Source of the DNA: Rehmannia glutinosa
Taxonomy: Eukaryota > Streptophyta > Magnoliopsida > Lamiales > Orobanchaceae
Assembly: GCA_016081115.2 (NCBI GenBank)
Contig: CM071931.1
Span: 26,822,317 to 26,886,316, forward strand
Direction of reading: 5' to 3'
DNA length: 64,000 bases
Within the stretch, counting starts at the first letter, position 1, and every line of letters starts with the position of its first letter. The notes under the pieces are model-generated. The model was not told the origin of the DNA, searched no databases, and was given only the letters and a program-made list of their open reading frames with translations. This document shows positions 56,757 to 64,000 of the stretch, piece by piece. The translations under genes were made by a program, and so were the position numbers.

Positions 56757-58195
56757 TGTAAGTCCAAGCGGCTACGATAATCTAGAAGGGGGTGAATAGA
56801 TTATCTCCATCTTTTCGATTTTACCCTCTTTTTCAAACCGAAAGCTCAAAGACAATAATTAAGGTGCGGAATGTAAACAACACACGTCAATTTAAACCCA
56901 CCTAGGGCCTAATCCTCTACCACCCCAGTATATCCGGGATGGATTTCAAAAAGAAAAAAGATTTTATTAATTACCAAAATTAATACAAACTCAACTTACA
57001 ACACCTTGAAGAGCACCACACTCTTCTTCAACACCACCTTTGGAGATTACCACAATCTCCCTTTGGAGATTACCACAATCTTCCTTCAACGGCACCTTGT
57101 GAAGATTACCACAATCTTCAACCTTGAAGAATACCAAATTCTTCAACACCTCAACAAGAAGATTACCACAATCTTCTCACACCTAGCACCTAGATCACCC
57201 AAGTGTATTCTTACCACAAGAATACTCACAAGGATGTCTTGTGTTGAATGATGACCAAAAATCAAGATTACAACTCAATAATGAATATTACAATATGAGT
57301 GCAAAGTGTAATCAAGAATAGCCTAGACTTCAAGGATGTGAAAGTGATAAGCTAGACAAAATTACAACAAGAATAATAACTATGAAGAACAAATATTTGC
57401 TTGAAGTGTATCTTGTTGTATTGTATCTCAGTTTTTCTCTCTTGTTGTTGTGCTTCAAATCTTCCTCTATTTATAGGAGATGATTGATACTTGATAGCTC
57501 CTCTTGGAATCCGATATCTACAAAAAAATTGCAATTAAAATCAAGATTATAGTTGTTAGAAATCAATTCCACAATTTAGGGAAAAGGTGTCTGCTGCACA
57601 ACGGTTAGAATTTTGCTGTCAAACCATAGGGCGACCGGCCGACGGGGGGTTCGACCGATCACCCTAGGGTCCAACCGATTGCCCTCTTCAAAAAATCGAA
57701 ACAGAGAAGTTTGCAAATTTGAACCAACCTTGAGTGCAGTACCGGCCGCTCTATAGGTCGACCGGCCGACGCCACCGATCCGCCTATAGGGTGACCGGTC
57801 ACCTCACCATTTTCTCGCAAACATGAAGTTTTCTTTTTGCACAACTTTCAGTACGGGTTGCCCTATGGGCGACCGGTTGACCTCAAAACAAAAGTGTTGT
57901 CCAATTTTATATCAAAAATAAACTTCAAGAAATACTCCGAAAAATAGTGAAAACATTTTAGACCGATCGAGAGTATTTAGACAACATTTGAAAACATAGT
58001 TTGGATGTAAAAACCCATTGATACAAAATCATTAATCGTGTTGTCCAATTTTTGTCGAAAATAAAACTTGAAGAAATACTCCTAAAATATTAAAACCATT
58101 TTAAATCATTTAGGAGTATTTGGACAACCTTTAAAACCATTGTTTTGGTATAAAAACAAAATCATCAAAATCATGATAAAACCATTTATCAAACA
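56757..58195 (-). repeat. 3' LTR of element E (1439 bp)
   Basis: It begins TGTAAGTCCAAGCGG and ends TTATCAAACA in plus orientation. It is almost colinear with the right LTR from 62789, with scattered base changes and a deletion of about 9 bp near 56890. It holds the hairpin array (56965-57225) and several palindromic CGACCGGTCG-type motifs (57626-57870). Confidence 0.92.
56965..57225. repeat. Array of eight short hairpins, mostly with an ACCAC/ACCAA loop (left LTR)
   Basis: Each unit is arm, loop, complementary arm. Units: 56965-56985 TATTAATT/AATTAATA; 57008-57026 GAAGAG/CTCTTC (seven-base loop CACCACA); 57042-57060 GGAGATT/AATCTCC; 57065-57083 GGAGATT/AATCTTC (one G-T pair); 57101-57119 GAAGATT/AATCTTC; 57124-57146 TTGAAGAAT/ATTCTTCAA; 57158-57176 GAAGATT/AATCTTC; 57205-57225 GTATTCTT/AAGAATAC. 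Seven units have loop ACCAC or ACCAA. On the element strand the loop reads GTGGT or TTGGT. Confidence 0.9.
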
Positions 58196-58210
58196 ATCTC
58201 CCCCTTTTTG
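58196..58210 (-). other. Polypurine tract, element E
   Basis: On the minus strand AAAAAGGGGGAGAT directly precedes the TGTTTGATAAATGG start of the 3' LTR. Confidence 0.9.
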
Positions 58211-59549
58211 ATGATTACAAACCAAAACAATTTTAACGAGGTCGATTTTGAAAACAAAACAATTTTACCGGTTAAAAGAAACTTTCCGTTGTGAGCGACA
58301 ACATTCCACGCAATATAATCACAAGGATGGGAGTAGAGATATGAAACATATATAGCAAAAGCTCCCCCTATCAATATGCACGACAAGAGTAATGTAAAAG
58401 CAATCATCCACAAGCTAAAAGCTTAGCTTTTACATATTAGTCTTAAGTACAAGAGCTTATAAACTCCCCCTGTCAACAAAACATCATTAGACAAGTATAT
58501 AAGTCCATAATACAACAAATGGACTAAATATAATCCATAACTTATGGCTTTTAGAAGCCATAGCTTATAGCTTCTTTCTCGAGCTTATTTTAGCTTTTAT
58601 GAGCTAATAAGCTTATAACCTGTTTCTCCCCCTTTGGAATCATCAAAAAGAATGTTAGCACGATAAAAACATCATATAATCATATCAAAGTGCGCAACTA
58701 AACCGATGTATCGAGCTATTTAAACAATGAAGTTTATAGGCCAAATGGGAGGGAAAAGTCGATCATACGACTTGAAGAAGCTTATGAAGACTCATTTGAT
58801 TTGCAAAACATGATCTCTATAAATATATAAGACTTTTGAAATCGAGAGAATCATGTAGGTGATGAGTTTTTCATTTAAACGTTTTATCGAACACTTGGCG
58901 GGTGTCAAAAAATAAAAACTATGTATATAGCCCTTGTAAATGTAATCAAGCCAAGTTTTTCATCACCAAAAGCAATTTTACAAACATCATCCAACAACAA
59001 TCATTATTCACAACGTAAATATGCAAGAACTCCAACAAAAATCAATACATTGGCATTTTCTCAAGGGTTCCACCCAATTGAGATAAAGGAGTAGAATTCT
59101 TACCATTCAATCGGTAAAGACGAGCAATGATGATGATAATCGAGCTAGGTAATCCCCAAAATATGAATTTTATGCAACAAAATACATTTGAAGTGAATTG
59201 CGTGTGAAAATGTCAAAGAGGTCGAAATGGGGAAGAAAAACATCAAAATGCCAAAATGCAATAATAGAGACGGTTTTAACCAAATTATGCAGTGCGCGAC
59301 CGGTCAGGGCATAGGGCGACCAATCTAGCTAGTGGGCAACCGGTCGGCCCCTGCCCTGGCAACCCACTGGTTCTGTTCTATTTTGAAAGTCCGAAATTTG
59401 ATCCAAAAATCCGATTTTTCGCCCCTAAATTTTGAAAACGTGCAAAATGCAAACGTAGACCTCATTCAATATACATTATGTCATAATCAAGCTCAAAATG
59501 AGATAAAATACTCGGCGGTGAGCGACTAAAAAGTCCGCGAGTTATCCTT
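58211..59549 (-). other. 3' non-coding region of element E
   Basis: No open frame of interest. The stretch 59285-59352 repeats the CGACCGGTC motif seen in the LTRs (GCGACCGGTCAGGGCATAGG, then GGGCAACCGGTCGGC). Confidence 0.6.
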
Positions 59550-60500
59550 GAGACGGAATTAAACACATCTCAAGTTTTTGTTAAACATGCAATCCCTTTG
59601 AAAAAATATCGAATCTCAATATGTTTAGTTCGATTATGACGAACCATATTTTGAAAAATCATTGTCACCGGACTTGTTATCCCGAAAAATAATAACATTT
59701 TAAAACTTTAGATGAACAAGTCATAAGAAGAAGTGCCTTTGAAAATCTCATTTAACGGCACTTTAATGAGATTCGTTGGGATTGTTTTTCAAGTCGAGCA
59801 TATAGACGTAAGGCATATAGAATGTCGAGTCTAAGGAGTAATAAATGAATAAACATACCTCGAATTCGTTTGTCAATCATGCCTACCTCAACCTTTGTCA
59901 ATTTTCACATTTGTGGCCATATAGGTTGAAATGGTTCTTTCTTCTTCAATGCCTCACTTCTTCTTTTGAGTGTGGAATATAATCACCTTCTTGGCATTGA
60001 ACTTGAATTCCGATGATCAAATTTGAGCTTCCCTCATCATGATCATCTTAGGTTCACCTTGCATTGACTTGGAAAAATATCTTGCACAAATATTCATTAG
60101 TAGCACCAAAAATATTATCAACATAAATTTGCACAAGTAAACAACCTTGCCTTTTTTCAAAACAAGAAGTGTAGTATCAACTTTACCTTTTGTAAAATTA
60201 TTTTGCAAAAATAGCTAAGTCTATCAAACCATATACGAGGTACTTGTATCAACCGTACAAGGCCTTTTTATAAAAATCATTTGACCTAAAAATTTTAAAC
60301 TCCGATAGACTTCTATTTGAATAAAACCATTTAGAAAATTGGATTTAACATCCATTTGGTAAATATTGAAATTTTCTCAAAACAAGAATGGGCAAGTAAA
60401 GTGCAAATAACTTCTAAATGTGCTATGAGTGCAAATATTACATCAAAATCATTACCTTCTTCTTGACAATACCCTTAGGCTACTAACCTTGCCTTGTTCC
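59550..60500 (-). pseudogene. RT and RNase H remnants, element E
   Basis: On the minus strand from the right, pieces of the RT core are visible (about 60480-60230: FTKWMLNPIF-like remains of the QMDVKSAFLNG region). Next come 60017-60208 with QNNFTKGKVDTTLLVLKKGK and, in a shifted frame, an active site reading YVDN (60114-60125) instead of YVDD, followed by FSKSMQGEP. RNase H remains lie at about 59590-59700 (RHNRTKHIEIRYFF). Every block carries stops or shifts. Loss of the second catalytic Asp alone would inactivate the enzyme. Confidence 0.72.
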
Positions 60501-61348
60501 TTAAACTTGTTCCAAAATACCAAAAATTTCTGCAAAATCTTCAACAAAGAATCTTGCACAAGAGCATAGTAATATCGAATGATAGAGACACTGTAGCAAG
60601 TAACACATACTATGCTTAAAGAAAATCATCAAGAATATACTACACCATGTAAGTTCAAATAAGCTTATAGAAAGCTATATAAGGTCTCTTTTGAAATATG
60701 AAAATACGAGAGCACATAGTTGAGACCTCAATCACAAGAATCATATGAACAAGAGCTTTGACATAAGCATCCAAGAATAACGGCATTTATATGTGCAAAA
60801 AAATGCATAACTAGAAGATCAATTTTTTTTATCAAAACAAAATATAATCCTTTAAAAATCTTGGATAAAACAAGCTATGTTAAATAATGCCTTCTCAAAA
60901 ATCAAAACATCCTCTTAATGGCACTTGTATAAAATAAGCACATAGGCATATGGCACAACATGTATCGAGTCTATGAGATGAATAACAATAATGAGCGTAC
61001 CTCGATAGTTCATGTTTCTCTTGATATATTACGAGTAGATAACCATATATAGAGAGATATGTAAATCCTACACAATTCTTAAACCAAATTTTGCACAAAC
61101 ACAATAATACATGTATAGACTAAGCAACAAGAGATATCACAACAATGCTAATGCTATAAAAATCCATAAGAGATAAAAACATATAAGTCTAAGTAAGTCC
61201 ACAACATGTAAGGTCTCATTTTTCAAAGTATTTTAAAAACACATAAATATATATAGAAGACCTTATAAATTTTAAAACTCATTTTGCAATTTAAACACAA
61301 ATAAGAACATGCAAAAATAAAATGCATATTTAAATAGGGAGATACGGT

Positions 61349-61604
61349 TTACCAATTTTGCCATTTCCATGGGTTGTGCCGTTCCCATTGTTGATGGTAT
61401 CTTCCCTTTTGAAAATCTTCTTGTTGATGATGGTTTCTCCAATTGCTCCATTTCCAAGCATTGTGGCCTTCCCATTTTTGAAAGTGTCTTTCTCTTGGAA
61501 AATCATCTTGTTGATGATGTCTTTGCCATTTCCACGGATTGTGTTTTTCCCATTTTTGATTATATCCTCTTCTTGGAAATTGACTTTGTTTTCTCCTTCT
61601 TTGA
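61349..61604 (-). repeat. Three copies of an 82-bp repeat coding Trp/His-rich peptide, element E
   Basis: Repeats start near 61361, 61446 and 61527. On the minus strand one frame reads QKWEKHNPWKWQRHHQQDDF, FQKWEGHNAWKWSNWRNHHQ and HQQWERHNPWKWQNW. It follows gag directly but in a frame shifted by one base. It would form a basic, aromatic tail of Gag. Confidence 0.75.
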
Positions 61605-62745
61605 TCAAATGAGATGTTCATTTGATGTTTTCTTTGGCGGCATGAATTTTCTTCGATTATTATTACGCCGGGTACCTAATATAACATTGTTTTGTGGTAC
61701 CCTCAAGTGCTTGGGTCCTTTAGGAATAGCTTTGAGACTTTTAGGTCTCCAACAATAATTAGAGTTATTTCTAGCCCGACAAGTATTTACCGTATGACCC
61801 TTCTTACCGCAATAAAAGCAAGTAACATCACTAATATGCATAGGAACTTGATTCTTTTTCATATGCTTGACAATATTAGGCTCATGATCAAGTTCACTAT
61901 CACAATCATTAACATTCACAATATTGGGCAATTTATTGGTACTTAAGTTTGATTTTGATAAATCATTTTTCATGCAATTCATATCCTCAACAAGAGTACT
62001 ATTTTGTTTTTCAAGGTTTCTAACCTTGTCAAGTTTGGTGGTGTGACCACATGATAGTAATTCATAGGAAGTAAATAAACTATCCTTTTCATTTTTCAAA
62101 ACATTGAATTCCTTTTTCAAATTTTTGTACTTAATAAGTAAATTTTGGAATTCATTTTGAAGATCTTCAAAATCATTTTGCAAATCACTATAATCATTTT
62201 GAACAACAATATCATAGGAAGTAGAGGGTTTAAGACATACCTCGTTTTCTTCTTCGATGCCCATAAGACAATGTTCAACTTCTTCATAGTTGGAAGTTGT
62301 AAGAGGCTTGTTCCTTAGATTTGACATTGTATCCCTTTGAGAAGTAGATGTTTTTTAGTTGCTCCTATAATTTGCATATACTTCATGAATGGCTTCTAAT
62401 TTTTGCCATACTCCATGAGCCGATCGAATCCCTACAATATGTTCATATACCAAATTAGTAAATGAACAATACAAAATATTGAGAGCTTTACCGTTTAAGG
62501 AGATGATTTTCTTCTCTTCATCATTGAGCTCTTTGAAGCCTTTGGAGGTGTGTGGTGTGTCTATCATTGCAATAGATTCTCCATTTATGACGATGTTCCA
62601 AATATCAAACCCGCAACCTTGTATAATATTCCATTCTTTATTTCCAAAATATAAAATTTTTGGAATCAAATAGTGGTGGCTTGGTGGTGGAGGTGCCGGA
62701 AAGATGAGCTTCGTTCGTAGCCGACGATCGTTCCTCTTCACTCGC
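61605..62745 (-). pseudogene. Gag, element E
   Basis: The N-terminal part (about 62600-62745) holds a PPLFDSKNFIFWK block followed by a stop, and 62355-62500 gives NDEEKKIISLNGKALNILYC, then GVWQKLEAIHEVY. The larger open part (61605-62327) has a long coiled coil (repeats such as LQNDFEDLQNEFQNLLIKYK) and a CCHC knuckle CFYCGKKGHTVNTC, followed by SLKAIPKGPKHLRVP. The start codon could not be fixed because the frame is broken early. Confidence 0.8.
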
Positions 62746-62773
62746 GATGTGAAACGAGCTTGCCAAAGAGTTT

Positions 62774-62788
62774 GGCTCTAATACCAAT
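62774..62788 (-). other. Primer-binding site, element E
   Basis: On the minus strand TTGGTATTAGAGCC lies one base inside the LTR edge. It resembles the initiator tRNA-Met site TGGTATCAGAGCC with one change. Confidence 0.85.
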
Positions 62789-64000
62789 TGTAACTCCAAG
62801 CGGCTACGATAATCTAGAGGGAGGGTGAATAGATTATCTCCATCTTTTCGATTTTACCCTCTTTTTCAAACCGAAAGCTCAAAGACAATAATTAAGGTGC
62901 GGAATGTAAACAATACACATCGATTTATAGAGGTTCAACCCACCTAGGGTCTAATCCTCTACCACCCCAGTATATCCGGAATGGATTTCAAAAAGAAAAA
63001 AGATTTTATTAATTACCAAAATTAATACAAACTCAACTTACAACACCTTGAAGAGCACCACACTCTTCTTCAACACCACCTTTGGAGATTACCACAATCT
63101 CCCTTTGGAGATTACCACAATCTTCCTTCAACGGCACCTTGTGAAGATTACCACAATCTTCAACCTTGAAGAATACCAAATTCTTCAACACCTCAACAAG
63201 AAGATTACCACAATCTTCTCACGCCTAGCACCTAGATCACCCAAGTGTATTCTTACCACAAGAATACTCACAAGGATGTCTTGTGTTGAATGATGACCAA
63301 AAATCAAGATTACAACTCAATAATGAATATTACAATATGAGTGCAAAGTGTAATCAATAATAGCCTAGACCTCAAGGATGTGAAACTGATAAGATAGGCA
63401 AAATTACAACAAGAATAATAACTATGAAGAACAAATATTTGTTTGAAGTGTATCTTGTTGTATTGTATCTCAATTGTTCTCTCTTGTTGTTGTGCTTCAA
63501 ATCTTTCTCTATTTATAGGAGATGATTGATACTTGATAGGCTCCTCTTGGAATATGATATCTACAAAAAAATTGCAATTAAAATCAAGATTATAGCTGTT
63601 AGAAATCAATTCCACAATTTAGGGAAAAGGTGTCTGCTGCACAACGGTTAGAATTTTGCTGTCAAACCATAGGGCGACCGGTCGACGAGGGGTCCGACCG
63701 ATCACCCTAGGGTCTAACCGGTTACCCTCTTCAAAAAATCGAAACAGAGAAGTTTGCCAATTTGAACCAACCTTCGTGTGTCTGGCCGCCTATATAGTCG
63801 ACCGGTCGACGCACCGCCGCCTCTATAGGGTGACTAGTCACCCTCACTCATTTTTCTCGCAAACATGAAGTTTTCTTTTTGCACAACTTTCAGTACGGGT
63901 TGCCCTATAGGGCGACCAGGTTGACCTCAAAACAAAAGTGTTGTCCAATTTTATATCGAAAATAAACTTCAAGAAATACTCCGAAAAATAGTGAAAACAT
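62789..64000 (-). repeat. 5' LTR of element E, incomplete at window end
   Basis: 1212 bp are visible out of an expected length near 1.44 kb. It is aligned with 56757 onward at a constant offset of 6042 in the hairpin region. The differences from the left LTR are few. Confidence 0.92.
63007..63267. repeat. Array of eight short hairpins (right LTR copy)
   Basis: The same eight units as at 56965-57225, at an offset of 6042. All arms and loops are unchanged. The one difference seen in this segment (A to G after the seventh unit) lies outside the hairpins. Confidence 0.9.

Larger units (their letters stand above)
56757..64000 (-). mobile_element. Sirevirus-like copia element E, right LTR running off the window
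   Basis: The left LTR is 56757-58195, and the right LTR begins at 62789 and is cut by the window end. On the element strand the order is 5' LTR, primer site TTGGTATTAGAGCC, gag, a Trp/His-rich repeat, strongly decayed RT and RNase H, polypurine tract, 3' LTR. Protease and most of integrase are missing (only about 850 bp between gag and RT). The polypurine context ATCATCAAAAAGGGGGAGA is of sirevirus type. The left flank is CCCCT (56752-56756). Confidence 0.88.

Noticed and set aside
56965..57225. Regularly spaced repeats considered as a CRISPR-like or tandem array
   Set aside because: Units differ in sequence, spacing is irregular (4-28 bases), and the context is a plant LTR. The conserved feature is the hairpin, not a direct repeat.
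57006..57251. 81-codon plus-strand frame, repeated at 63048-63293
   Set aside because: It lies antisense within the LTRs of element E and is recurrent only because the LTR is duplicated. The hairpin array explains its repeated ITTIF-like words.

Overview
This is a repeat-rich piece of a flowering-plant nuclear genome, most likely a eudicot. The evidence is plant-type Ty1/copia and Ty3/gypsy LTR retrotransposons, CACTA (En/Spm) DNA transposons with plant-type transposase genes, MITE-like repeats, GT-AG introns, and fragments of two plant gene families (an OSCA/CSC1-like channel and a plant kinesin). No complete, intact host gene is visible. Almost every open frame is a decayed transposon gene, so most coding features are called pseudogenes. 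Some frameshifts could be assembly errors, but they are too many and too varied for that to be the main cause.

Layout, left to right. (1) 1-275: start of an OSCA/CSC1-like gene on the minus strand, running off the window and frameshifted. (2) 1068-4713, minus: a decayed CACTA TNP2-type transposase. (3) About 4.7-12.8 kb: AT-rich intergenic DNA with dispersed repeats and a few unassigned exon-like stretches. (4) 12.84-38.85 kb: a second CACTA element carrying a multi-exon TNPA-like gene with a kinesin gene fragment antisense in its first intron. This element is split by a minus-strand copia element of the sirevirus type (element B, 16345-37727, target duplication AAATG on both sides). Element B is itself split by a second plus-strand copy of the same family (element A, 23931-36959). 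(5) 38848-41394: the 5' part of another copia element (C, minus), abutting the CACTA terminus. (6) About 41.4-45.7 kb: an unassigned segment, then a decayed Tekay/Del-like gypsy integrase and its 3' LTR. (7) 47101-55523: a copia element (D, minus, target duplication AAATG) interrupted by a gypsy solo LTR (50600-52512, target duplication ATTTA). (8) A MITE and a TGCAT-rich simple-sequence block. (9) From 56757 past the window end: a third sirevirus-like copia element (E, minus).

How the parts work together. The copia elements follow the LTR - primer site - gag - protease - integrase - RT - RNase H - LTR plan. Elements A and B add a large third ORF after pol, the position of the envelope-like ORF of sireviruses. 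That ORF is preceded in both copies by what looks like its own plant-style promoter.

Strongest signals for follow-up. (a) An array of eight short hairpins in both LTRs of element E. Seven share a five-base ACCAC/ACCAA loop, and the paired arms differ from one hairpin to the next. (b) Element D has no recognisable tRNA primer-binding site. Instead, 14 bases starting two bases inside the LTR edge are perfectly complementary to a segment of its own LTR, which is the geometry expected for self-primed reverse transcription. (c) The internal promoter of the third ORF in A and B. (d) The kinesin fragment captured, intron included, by the CACTA element.
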